From assembly GCA_947454295.1 (NCBI GenBank), contig CANGMO010000170.1:1-5830 (forward strand): a stretch of 5,830 bases of DNA, read 5' to 3'. The DNA is from Verrucomicrobiota bacterium (lineage in GTDB: Bacteria; Verrucomicrobiota; Verrucomicrobiia; Limisphaerales; UBA9464). Below, one piece after another: positions 1 through 5,830 of this stretch. Each line of letters starts with the position of its first letter. Position 1 is the stretch's first letter. Both the position numbers and the translations under genes were made by a program. Under the pieces are notes generated by a model. That model was not told the origin of the DNA. It ran no database searches and worked only from the letters and a program-made list of their open reading frames with translations.

Positions 1-973
1 CTAGGGCAGCTGCGATCGGGCGGGCGGCGGCAAGATCCGTTGCCAGCAGCAGATCCAGCGATGCCGTCGCGGTCTCCAGTCTGCCGGCGGCGTTCAGTCG
101 GGGGCCCAGCTGATACCCAACTTCCTGGGCACCCACCGCGCCTGAAATTCCCGAGACCTCCTTGAGCGCCACGAGACCCGGGCGTTGCGTGTCGGTCAGG
201 CGTTGCAGTCCAGCCGTCACCAGAATTCGGTTCTCACCCACCAACGGCACCAGATCGGCAACGGTTCCGAGCGCGACGAGATCCAGAAACTCACGCAGAT
301 CCAGCGTCGCGAACTCAGCGAGCCCCTGCTCACGTCCTGATTTGACGACGGCATGCAGCAATTTGAAGGCGAGTCCCGCGGAGCACAGCTCGCGGAACGA
401 TCGTTCCCCCGGAGCGCCCAGCTGGGGATTGACCAGGGCCAGCGCGGCGGGAGGCGGAGTGCTCACCTGGTGATGGTCGAGCACCAGCACATCGACCCCG
501 CGGGCATTCAAGAGGGCAATGGGTTCCACCGCCGTGGAGCCGCAATCCACCGCCAGCAACAGCGACACCGGGAACCGTTCGAGGCAGGCCTCAACTCCGG
601 CCTGGCTCAGTCCGTACCCCTCGTCCAGCCGGTGCGGCAGGTAGGGGTGAATCCGCCACCCGAGACGTTCGAAACCCGACTTGAGAATGGCCGTCGAGGT
701 GACGCCATCCACGTCGTAATCGCCAAACACCACCAAAGGTTCGCCGGATTCCCGCTGGCGAAACAGCCGTTCAACCGCGGGGCGCAGATTCGGGATCAGC
801 AGCGGATCTGCGAGATTCCTCAGTCGGGGATCCAGGAACTCGGAGGCCGCCTCAGGGGTGGCATGTCCACGGTGAATGAGGCAGCGGGCAATCCACTCGG
901 GAAGATCCAGGTCTCCGGCGAGTCGCGCCACGGCCCCTTCGTCGCAGGGCGCGGTGATCCACCGGCGGTTCAA
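1..973 (-). CDS. recJ: Single-stranded-DNA-specific exonuclease RecJ, N-terminal part (runs off left edge)
   Basis: RecJ degrades single-stranded DNA 5' to 3' in the cytoplasm, in recombinational repair and mismatch repair. The 324 visible codons have no internal stop and carry the DHH-phosphoesterase motifs in order: DYDVDG at residues 85-90, DCGS at 143-146, DHH at 166-168, GTVADLVPL with Asp240, and the PRLNAAGR block (Asn294 to Arg298). These are the family's metal-binding and DHH-domain signatures, and all key residues are present. RecJ proteins are usually about 560-580 residues, so the rest of the catalytic core, the DHHA1 domain and the C-terminal domain lie outside the window. The start is TTG at 973-971, chosen because AGGAGG sits 7 bases upstream and the protein then begins MNRRWITAP, a typical RecJ N-terminus. 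It overlaps the terC stop by 4 bases, so translation is probably coupled to terC. Identification is very secure; the TTG start is well supported. Confidence 0.95.
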   Translation of the reverse strand, partial: MNRRWITAPCDEGAVARLAGDLDLPEWIARCLIHRGHATPEAASEFLDPRLRNLADPLLIPNLRPAVERLFRQRESGEPLVVFGDYDVDGVTSTAILKSGFERLGWRIHPYLPHRLDEGYGLSQAGVEACLERFPVSLLLAVDCGSTAVEPIALLNARGVDVLVLDHHQVSTPPPAALALVNPQLGAPGERSFRELCSAGLAFKLLHAVVKSGREQGLAEFATLDLREFLDLVALGTVADLVPLVGENRILVTAGLQRLTDTQRPGLVALKEVSGISGAVGAQEVGYQLGPRLNAAGRLETATASLDLLLATDLAAARPIAAAL

Positions 974-1959
974 TTCCTATCCTCCTGCGCAGACACCACC
1001 GCCGATTGGGCTTCGCGTCGTCCGAAGACGAGGGAGGCCACCATCGAAACGAGCAAGATTCCCACAACAATCGCGAGTGAGATGTTCATGAGCGAATCCC
1101 CAAGCCACGGTTTCAGCCAGGGTTCCGCCAGCATCTTCGCGCCGATGAACACCAGCACCAGCGAGAGGCCGTATTTCAGCAGAGTGAAATAGCCCATCGC
1201 GCTGGCCAGGACGAAGTACAGCGACCGAAGCCCAAGGATGGCGAACACGTTTGAGGTGAACACGAGAAACGCATCCTGGGTCACGCCGAAGATCGCTGGA
1301 ATGGAATCCAGCGCGAAGACCACATCGGTCGTTTCCACCATCACCAACACCAAGGCCAACGGCGTCAGCAGCCATCGTCCCGAGCGCCGGGTGGTGAACG
1401 ACTCGCCATCGAACGCGGTGGACATCGGAAAGAATCGCCGGACCATCTTCACCACCGGATTGCGCTCCGGCTCGATGGAATCCCCTCCGTCGCCGGCAAA
1501 CATCATCCTTCCGCCAGTATAGATCAGGAATGCCCCCATGACGTAGAGCACCGCGTGAAACCGCTGAATGATCACCGCACCGGCACCGATCATGACCCCG
1601 CGCATGGCAAGCGCCCCCAGAATGCCCCAGAACAGAACCCGGTGCTGCCAGGCCGCCGGAACGGCAAAGAAACGGAAAATGCACGCCATGACGAACACGT
1701 TGTCCATGGAGAGCGAAAGTTCGACGAGGTAGCCGGTCACGAACGTCGCGCCGTGTGTCGGCCGCCAGCCTGGAATGGTTCGGGGAGCCACCCAGAAGGC
1801 AAAGAGCATCGCCGAGGCCGACCAGACACCCGTCCAAATCAGCGCCTCACGGAATCCCACCTTCCGGCCGTGCCGATGAAACAGGCCCAGATCCAACGCC
1901 AGTGCCAGAAGCACAAACGCGGTGAATCCCGCCCAATGTATTGCCGTGATGGAAGCCAT
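970..1959 (-). CDS. TerC/Alx-family integral membrane protein
   Basis: This is a 329-residue polytopic inner-membrane protein of the TerC family (Alx/YgjT type). Members are linked to manganese export, to metal loading of secreted proteins and, for the founding member, to tellurite resistance. About nine hydrophobic segments can be read, near residues 9-27, 39-57, 72-98, 108-131, 136-152, 197-226, 231-251, 265-283 and 289-312. A hydrophilic loop of about 45 residues (153-196) splits the protein into two halves, as is usual in the family. The acidic membrane motifs are present: VELSLSMDN with Glu80 and Asp86, and ETTDVVFALDS with Glu209, Asp212 and Asp218, followed by FTSNVFAILGLRSLYF. These acidic residues are the likely metal site. 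The ATG start has only a weak AGGCGG directly before it, but the first membrane helix begins right after, so the start looks correct. The stop overlaps recJ. The actual substrate cannot be told from sequence, and I see no yybP-ykoY manganese riboswitch in the short gap upstream. Confidence 0.93.
   Translation of the reverse strand: MASITAIHWAGFTAFVLLALALDLGLFHRHGRKVGFREALIWTGVWSASAMLFAFWVAPRTIPGWRPTHGATFVTGYLVELSLSMDNVFVMACIFRFFAVPAAWQHRVLFWGILGALAMRGVMIGAGAVIIQRFHAVLYVMGAFLIYTGGRMMFAGDGGDSIEPERNPVVKMVRRFFPMSTAFDGESFTTRRSGRWLLTPLALVLVMVETTDVVFALDSIPAIFGVTQDAFLVFTSNVFAILGLRSLYFVLASAMGYFTLLKYGLSLVLVFIGAKMLAEPWLKPWLGDSLMNISLAIVVGILLVSMVASLVFGRREAQSAVVSAQEDRN
981..986 (-). promoter_or_regulatory. 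Shine-Dalgarno for recJ inside the end of terC
   Basis: AGGAGG on the minus strand lies 7 bases upstream of the TTG at 973-971. It falls within the last codons of terC, which end Gln-Glu-Asp-Arg-Asn. It decides the recJ start, because no ATG or GTG near the beginning of the conserved reading frame is as well placed. Confidence 0.8.
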
Positions 1960-2010
1960 CCGCCTGGTGAGGATACTCGCGAACGCCCTCGATTCCAGAT
2001 CGCGGTTGGC

Positions 2011-2029
2011 AAAAATGGGATTCAGTCCC
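2011..2029 (-). terminator. Weak candidate intrinsic terminator between the uncharacterised gene and terC
   Basis: Two bases after the stop codon of the upstream gene, the minus strand shows GGGA, a five-base loop CTGAA, then TCCC, followed by ATTTTT. The stem is only 4 bp, so termination would be weak or partial. If real, it would separate terC-recJ from the genes before it, and terC would then need its own promoter, which I cannot identify in the remaining bases. Confidence 0.3.
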
Positions 2030-2031
2030 GC

Positions 2032-2805
2032 TCAGTGGCCCGGACTGCCATCGGAGCCGCCCCGACGCGTCTCGCGCTCCGCCACCGACTCGTGATGCAC
2101 GATCAACTCGCTGGCAATGATCGGATCAATCCCCCATCGGCGCGCGAGGAGAATGAGTCGGTCGGTGTTGCGACATTCGGCTGGGATCTCGCCGTAGCGC
2201 ACGGGTTCCGCTTCCTCGGCGTACTCGCGGCACCGGAGTCCCAGCAGGCGCTCCTCGAGGGTGGCCCGCCCCTCGTTCCAGAGGGTGGTGCCAGCCCACG
2301 CGTAGGCACGGGTGACACGGCCATCATCCAATCGAGCCCACGCATGGGAATGCAGGACCCGGTTGGCTGCGAAAAAATGGACGGTGCCCAGTACTTCGCT
2401 GGTTTGACGCAGGAAATGGAAGGCTTGATCCACGTCGTGGAAGATATCCGGCATCCCGGCGCCGATCACCAGCGACCATCCATCCACCGGGGGAGAAACG
2501 AACAAACGCGCTTCGCGCGAGCGCGCCAGCGCATCGGCCCAGCTGGCGTGGCGCGCCATCCTGCCTCGAAAGACTTCGCGAATCCGCGCCGGAGACGCTC
2601 CTCGAATGGCCAGCCATTGATCCGGAACTGGAAACGGCAGGGATCGGCGATACGGGCGAGGGCCAATTTCCTTCAAATCCGGTGCGGGGACGAGGCCGGC
2701 AGCGCGTTGGCGGCGGCGTTCCCTTCGGTAGAGAAACAGGAAGATCCCCAGGATTCCGAGGACCGTGGACAGCGAGGCCAGCAGCATGACCACCAACAGT
2801 TCCAT
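2032..2805 (-). CDS. Uncharacterised membrane-anchored protein
   Basis: This 257-residue protein has one N-terminal membrane segment (about residues 2-26), immediately followed by a strongly basic stretch, RRERRRQR (27-34). By the positive-inside rule the remaining ~220 residues should be cytoplasmic. The soluble part has blocks that look like a folded conserved domain: QWLAIRGAS near 63-71, LFVSPPVDGW at 101-110, DVDQAFHFL at 124-132, FFAANRVLHSHAW at 144-156, RAYAWAG at 166-172, and a helical NTDRLILLARRWGIDP at 213-228. The tail is polar and rich in Arg, Gly and Ser. I do not recognise an enzyme motif and give no function. From memory, similar proteins with these Trp- and aromatic-rich blocks are common hypothetical proteins in Verrucomicrobiota. 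The ATG at 2805 is preceded by GGGAAGGGG, a poor, close ribosome site; there is no ATG, GTG or TTG upstream in frame before the previous gene's stop. It is real coding sequence: hydrophobic anchor, then an ordered domain, in line with its neighbours. Confidence 0.85.
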   Translation of the reverse strand: MELLVVMLLASLSTVLGILGIFLFLYRRERRRQRAAGLVPAPDLKEIGPRPYRRSLPFPVPDQWLAIRGASPARIREVFRGRMARHASWADALARSREARLFVSPPVDGWSLVIGAGMPDIFHDVDQAFHFLRQTSEVLGTVHFFAANRVLHSHAWARLDDGRVTRAYAWAGTTLWNEGRATLEERLLGLRCREYAEEAEPVRYGEIPAECRNTDRLILLARRWGIDPIIASELIVHHESVAERETRRGGSDGSPGH

Positions 2806-2842
2806 CCCCTTCCCGTAATCCCGAACCGGCCGCGGCGCAATT

Positions 2843-2868
2843 GGTTTCGGGTCGAGGCCGAAAAAACC
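2843..2868 (-). repeat. Imperfect inverted repeat in the reductase/membrane-protein gap
   Basis: On the minus strand GGTTTTTTCGG and CCGAAACC flank the seven-base loop CCTCGAC. TTTCGG pairs with CCGAAA over 6 bp, and the outer GG can pair with CC if three T residues bulge. It is not followed by a T-run on the minus strand, so it is not a standard terminator. It could be an mRNA processing or stabilising hairpin. Confidence 0.35.
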
Positions 2869-2877
2869 TCCTGGCGA

Positions 2878-3816
2878 CTATGGCAGGCGTGCGCCGCGCG
2901 CCGTCTCCAAGAGCCTGTACCAAGTATCGCGGTCCAGGGACACCGAGGCGGCACGGGCCAGGTCGCGAATTCGATCTGGCTGGGTGGAGCCAATCACGGG
3001 AACCACTCCGGGAATCTTGAGCAGCCATGCGATCGCCAGCGCGGCACGGGAAATTCCGACCGAGGCTGAAACGGCATCCAGGGACTGGCGCAGGCGCAGG
3101 CGAACTTCGGCATCAGGGTGACCATCGGGTGCCGCATCGCCGTGGCCAAGGCGCCCCTTGTCGAGCGGACTCCATGCCATCGGCGTCAGGTTGGCCGAGA
3201 GGCACTGGTCGAGCACACCATTCTTCAGAGCACTCCGGTGGTGCAGGCTGATCTCCACCTGATGCACCGCGAGCGGCAGCGGCAACGCGCTTTGCAGCGC
3301 GGTCACCTGTGAGGGCCTGAAATTGCTGACACCGAATTCCCGGACTTTCCCGGCATCCCTGAGCCGGACAAAGGCACCGGCTACTTCATGAGGATCCATC
3401 AGTACGTCGGGCCGGTGAAGCATCAGCAGATCCAAATGCTCAATGCCCATTCGCTTCAGGGAGCCTTCCACCGACGAGACGATGTAGTCCGCACTGAAGT
3501 CGTAGCGATAGGGCGAGTCCGGGGATGGGTCACCGGACTTCCGGATCCCGCACTTGCTCGCCACCGTCAACCGCGCCCGCAATCCGGGAACTTGAGCGAG
3601 GGCCTCTCCAAAGATCCGTTCGGATTCCCCGCCACCATAAATGTCAGCCAGGTCGAACAGAGTGTACCCAGCATCCACCGCCGCGAGCACCGCACGCACT
3701 CCGGTTGTTTTCACATCGGGTGGCGCCACCTCGCCTTCGGAGCCGGCAAGGCGCCAGCAACCGTAGGCAAGTCGTGATCCAACGAGTGAGGAGGCGCCGA
3801 GCCGCTGGGTGATCAT
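2878..3816 (-). CDS. Aldo/keto reductase, YdhF-like
   Basis: This is a 312-residue cytoplasmic NADPH-dependent oxidoreductase of the aldo/keto reductase superfamily, which reduces carbonyl substrates; the physiological substrate is unknown. The (beta/alpha)8 barrel carries the full catalytic tetrad, numbered from ATG 3816: Asp55 and Tyr60 in FDLADIYGG, Lys88 in VASKCGI, and His134 in MLHRPDVLMD. GVSNF (152-156) is the family block after beta-strand 5-6, NQ/HQVEIS-type sequence follows at 184-188, and PVIGSTQPDRIRD near 263-274 forms the cofactor phosphate-binding region. The closest named relative I can recall is E. coli YdhF (298 aa); MAWSPLDKGRL and the HRPD/LMDPHEVA blocks resemble it. I chose ATG 3816 because the protein then begins in register with YdhF; a TTG at 3843, one base after the ilvD stop, would add nine residues. 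Neither start has a clear Shine-Dalgarno, which suggests coupling to ilvD translation. Confidence 0.9.
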   Translation of the reverse strand: MITQRLGASSLVGSRLAYGCWRLAGSEGEVAPPDVKTTGVRAVLAAVDAGYTLFDLADIYGGGESERIFGEALAQVPGLRARLTVASKCGIRKSGDPSPDSPYRYDFSADYIVSSVEGSLKRMGIEHLDLLMLHRPDVLMDPHEVAGAFVRLRDAGKVREFGVSNFRPSQVTALQSALPLPLAVHQVEISLHHRSALKNGVLDQCLSANLTPMAWSPLDKGRLGHGDAAPDGHPDAEVRLRLRQSLDAVSASVGISRAALAIAWLLKIPGVVPVIGSTQPDRIRDLARAASVSLDRDTWYRLLETARGARLP

Positions 3817-3844
3817 GGGATAGGGAAAACCGGGCGATCCCAAC

Positions 3845-5578
3845 TCAAAGACCGATGTCGGTCACCGCTCCCTGGCTGGCTGAGCTGACGGTCGCCGCAT
3901 ACTTCGCGAGGATGCCGCGGGTGTAATTCGGCTTCGGCTGCTTCCACTTGCGAAGCCGGGCGTCGAGCTCGCGCGCGGGGATGGCCAGTGTGATGGCACG
4001 CTTCTCGGCATCGATGACAATAGGATCGCCATTCTTGACCACGGCGATCGCCCCACCATCGAACGCCTCGGGCGTCACGTGGCCGATGACAAATCCGTGG
4101 GATCCACCGCTGAACCGTCCGTCCGTGATCAGCGCCACGTCCTTGCCAAGCCCCTTGCCCATGATCGCGCTGGTCGGAGAAAGCATTTCGCGCATTCCGG
4201 GACCGCCCTTCGGGCCTTCGCCGCGAATGATGATGACATGCCCCTTCTTCACCTTGCCGCTGAGAATTCCCTGCAGCGCCTTTTCCTCATTCTCGAACAC
4301 GATGGCCTTGCCGGAGAACTTCAACCCCTCCTTGCCCGAAATCTTGCCCACCGCACCGCCCGGGCAAAGGTTGCCGCGGAAGACCACGAGGTGGCTGGAC
4401 GGCTTGATGGGATTGTCAAAGCTGCGCACGACATCCTGTCCGGCCGGATAGGACGGGGCATTGCGGAGATTCTCGCGGAGGGTCTTCCCGGTGACTGTCA
4501 GGCAGTCGCCGTGCATCAGCCCCTTATCCAGAAGCATCTTCATCAGGGGCACGGTGCCACCGATCTCCACCAGACGGGCCATCACATACTTGCCCGATGG
4601 CTTGAGGTCGGCGAGGACGGGCACGCGCTTCCCGACGCGGGTCCAGTCATCAATGGTGAGCTTCACCCCCGCGGAATGGGCCATGGCAATGAGGTGCATC
4701 ACCGCGTTGGTGGAGCCGCCAAGGGCGATGACCAGAGTCATGGCGTTCTCAAACGCCTCCTTGGTCATGATATCGCGGGGCCGGATGCCACGACGGATCA
4801 GATTGAGCACCGCCGCACCGGCCTGCTCGCAATCCAGCGTCTTGTCCTTCGACACGGCCGCTTGCGCGGAAGAATTCGGAAGGCTCATTCCGAGCGCCTC
4901 AATTGCGCTGGCCATGGTGTTCGCGGTATACATGCCGCCGCACGAACCCGCACCAGGAATGGCCACTTCGGCAATCGCCTCCACCTGCTCGGCGCTGCAC
5001 GCTCCGGCGGCGTTTTTGCCCACCGCCTCGAAGATGTTGACCAGATCGACGTCCCGCCCCTCATGTTCGCCGGGAAGGATCGTTCCGCCGTAGACAAAGA
5101 TCGAAGGGCGGTTCAACCGGCCCATGGCCATGATGCAGCCGGGCATGTTCTTGTCGCACCCGCCGACCGCCACAAACCCGTCAAAGCCCTGGCAGCCGAC
5201 CACCGTCTCGATTGAATCTGCGATGACTTCACGGGAGACGAGGGAGTACTTCATTCCCTCGGTTCCCATGGAGATGCCATCGGAAATGGTAATGGTGTTG
5301 AACACCACCGCCTTGCCGCCGGCTTCATTGATCCCCTGGGCCACGCTGACGGCCAGCTGGTCGATATGCATGTTGCACGGGGTGACCATGCTCCACGTCG
5401 AAGCGACGCCGACCTGCGACTTGCGGAAGTCCTCCTTCTTGAATCCGGTGGCGTAAAGCATTCCACGGCTGGGCGCTCGCTCGATGCCATCGACGACAAT
5501 CGATGAAAAGGCGCGCTCCAGGGAGGCGGACTTGGATTTGGCGGAGGATTTGGACTTGGTCTTGGCAGGCGTGCTCAT
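3845..5578 (-). CDS. ilvD: Dihydroxy-acid dehydratase
   Basis: IlvD removes water from 2,3-dihydroxy-isovalerate and 2,3-dihydroxy-3-methylvalerate to give the 2-oxo acid precursors of valine, leucine and isoleucine (EC 4.2.1.9), in the cytoplasm. The 577-residue protein has the three cluster cysteines in their signature contexts: Cys68 in TPCNMH, Cys141 in CDKNMPG and Cys213 in GSCGGMYTANTM. Asp100, Asp142 and Lys143 are the expected magnesium-site residues, and GRFSGGSHGFVIGHVTPEA (488-506) is the second IlvD/Edd signature, with the likely catalytic Ser490. Length and motifs fit the shorter branch of bacterial IlvD rather than the ~616-residue E. coli type. A cluster assignment of [2Fe-2S] is likely but inferred. 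Before the conserved core there is an unusual Lys/Ser-rich tail (residues 4-18). The start ATG 5578 has only a weak ribosome site; a TTG at 5722 in the same frame is preceded by a strong one and would add 48 residues. No other ilv genes are adjacent. IlvD is favoured over a sugar-acid dehydratase by overall similarity. Confidence 0.95.
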   Translation of the reverse strand: MSTPAKTKSKSSAKSKSASLERAFSSIVVDGIERAPSRGMLYATGFKKEDFRKSQVGVASTWSMVTPCNMHIDQLAVSVAQGINEAGGKAVVFNTITISDGISMGTEGMKYSLVSREVIADSIETVVGCQGFDGFVAVGGCDKNMPGCIMAMGRLNRPSIFVYGGTILPGEHEGRDVDLVNIFEAVGKNAAGACSAEQVEAIAEVAIPGAGSCGGMYTANTMASAIEALGMSLPNSSAQAAVSKDKTLDCEQAGAAVLNLIRRGIRPRDIMTKEAFENAMTLVIALGGSTNAVMHLIAMAHSAGVKLTIDDWTRVGKRVPVLADLKPSGKYVMARLVEIGGTVPLMKMLLDKGLMHGDCLTVTGKTLRENLRNAPSYPAGQDVVRSFDNPIKPSSHLVVFRGNLCPGGAVGKISGKEGLKFSGKAIVFENEEKALQGILSGKVKKGHVIIIRGEGPKGGPGMREMLSPTSAIMGKGLGKDVALITDGRFSGGSHGFVIGHVTPEAFDGGAIAVVKNGDPIVIDAEKRAITLAIPARELDARLRKWKQPKPNYTRGILAKYAATVSSASQGAVTDIGL

Positions 5579-5729
5579 GGCGGCCCCGTGAGTGTGCCGA
5601 ACCGCCGCATCCGGCAAAGGCGAAAGTGGTGCGAGCCCTCCGGCCAGTCCCAGCCACCCGCGACGCAGAGTCCGTCTGACGACCGCCCCCAACTGAAGTC
5701 TCGACCCGCCCCGGCAGCCCAAGCATGAT

Positions 5730-5736
5730 CCTCCCC
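5730..5736 (-). promoter_or_regulatory. Strong Shine-Dalgarno-like element, possible alternative ilvD start signal
   Basis: GGGGAGG on the minus strand is spaced 7 bases from the TTG at 5722-5720, which is in frame with ilvD. The ATG at 5726-5724 is only 3 bases away and in another frame, so it is poorly placed. The element may mark the true ilvD start, a short leader peptide, or be chance. Confidence 0.35.
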
Positions 5737-5794
5737 ACGGACAATCTCAGGGGATCTGATGCCAATCTAGGACTTTTCCCTACTGGCCCACAGG

Positions 5795-5811
5795 TTGAGA
5801 ATCCGACTCAA
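5795..5811. repeat. 17-base palindrome TTGAG-N7-CTCAA upstream of ilvD
   Basis: Perfect 5-base arms, TTGAG and CTCAA, are separated by seven bases (AATCCGA). The size and spacing resemble a dimeric regulator's operator. It lies about 215 bases before the ilvD ATG and about 70 bases before the alternative TTG. No regulator family can be assigned from it, and arms this short can arise by chance. Confidence 0.3.
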
Positions 5812-5830
5812 ACAGTGCTACTACCCCCCC

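Larger units (their letters stand above)
5579..5830 (-). other. Leader region upstream of ilvD, no supported gene
   Basis: These 252 bases before the ilvD ATG contain no gene I can support, on either strand. The ilvD frame stays open back past 5722, but the implied residues look like translated non-coding sequence (Arg-, Gly- and Leu-rich, no known IlvD homology). I could not find a convincing sigma-70 promoter on the minus strand. The region holds a strong ribosome-site-like element (5730-5736) and a short palindrome (5795-5811), and it ends in a run of seven C residues at the window edge. Confidence 0.5.

Noticed and set aside
353..1192. 279-codon open frame on the plus strand antisense to recJ and terC
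   Set aside because: The minus strand carries all RecJ motifs and the TerC C-terminus; the plus frame has no domain features.
1960..2031. Possible yybP-ykoY manganese riboswitch before terC
   Set aside because: The gap is only 72 bases and I see none of the motif's conserved internal loops; only a short weak hairpin is present.
1555..3069. 504-codon open frame on the plus strand antisense to terC, the membrane protein and the reductase
   Set aside because: It begins at GTG, spans two intergenic gaps and three clearly real genes, and its composition (Arg, Gln, His, Pro-rich, no domain) is that of an antisense frame in GC-rich DNA.
4079..5215. 378-codon open frame on the plus strand antisense to ilvD
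   Set aside because: It lies wholly opposite conserved ilvD sequence and is His/Arg/Ala-rich with no recognisable motif; a shadow of codon bias.
5324..5726. Short leader or overlapping gene from ATG 5726 behind GGGGAGG
   Set aside because: The ribosome site is only 3 bases from this ATG, the frame runs into ilvD out of phase, and the product shows no Ile/Val/Leu codon run of the kind found in branched-chain attenuator leaders.
5795..5826. Plus-strand promoter reading out of the right edge (TTGAGA with TACTAC)
   Set aside because: The -10 match is poor, the -35 is part of the palindrome, and no downstream gene is visible in the window.
5824..5830. Run of seven C at the window edge
   Set aside because: Could be a homopolymer where an assembly or window ends; nothing beyond it can be seen, so no feature is called.

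Overview
The window is a GC-rich bacterial chromosomal segment in which every gene I can support lies on the minus strand. Read in the direction of transcription (right to left) the order is: a 252-base leader with no gene; ilvD (dihydroxy-acid dehydratase); a YdhF-like aldo/keto reductase; a membrane-anchored protein of unknown function; a TerC/Alx-family membrane protein; and the first 324 codons of recJ, which runs off the left edge. The uncharacterised membrane protein resembles, from memory, a family common in Verrucomicrobiota (Pedosphaera/Limisphaerales-like genomes). That phylum is therefore my best guess for the source, but it is an inference and not shown by the sequence.

Layout: recJ (1-973, partial) begins at a TTG that overlaps the terC stop codon in the string TTGA, with a strong Shine-Dalgarno inside the end of terC. 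terC (970-1959) encodes a polytopic membrane protein with the family's acidic membrane motifs. A 72-base gap holding a weak hairpin plus T-run separates it from the uncharacterised gene (2032-2805). Another 72-base gap with an inverted repeat separates that gene from the aldo/keto reductase (2878-3816). The reductase starts 28 bases after the ilvD stop (3845-5578). The leader at 5579-5830 holds a second, better-supported translation signal for ilvD and a short palindrome.

The genes do not form one obvious pathway. IlvD makes 2-oxo acids for branched-chain amino acid synthesis, the reductase is a generic NADPH-dependent carbonyl reductase, TerC proteins are linked to metal (manganese) export, and RecJ is a metal-dependent single-strand exonuclease of DNA repair. 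No ilvB, ilvN/H or ilvC is visible beside ilvD. terC-recJ is clearly a coupled pair; the rest may be one operon or two short ones. I saw no RNA gene, CRISPR array, mobile element or defence-type cassette. The window is mainly ordinary housekeeping sequence, with one uncharacterised conserved-looking gene and several start-site questions.
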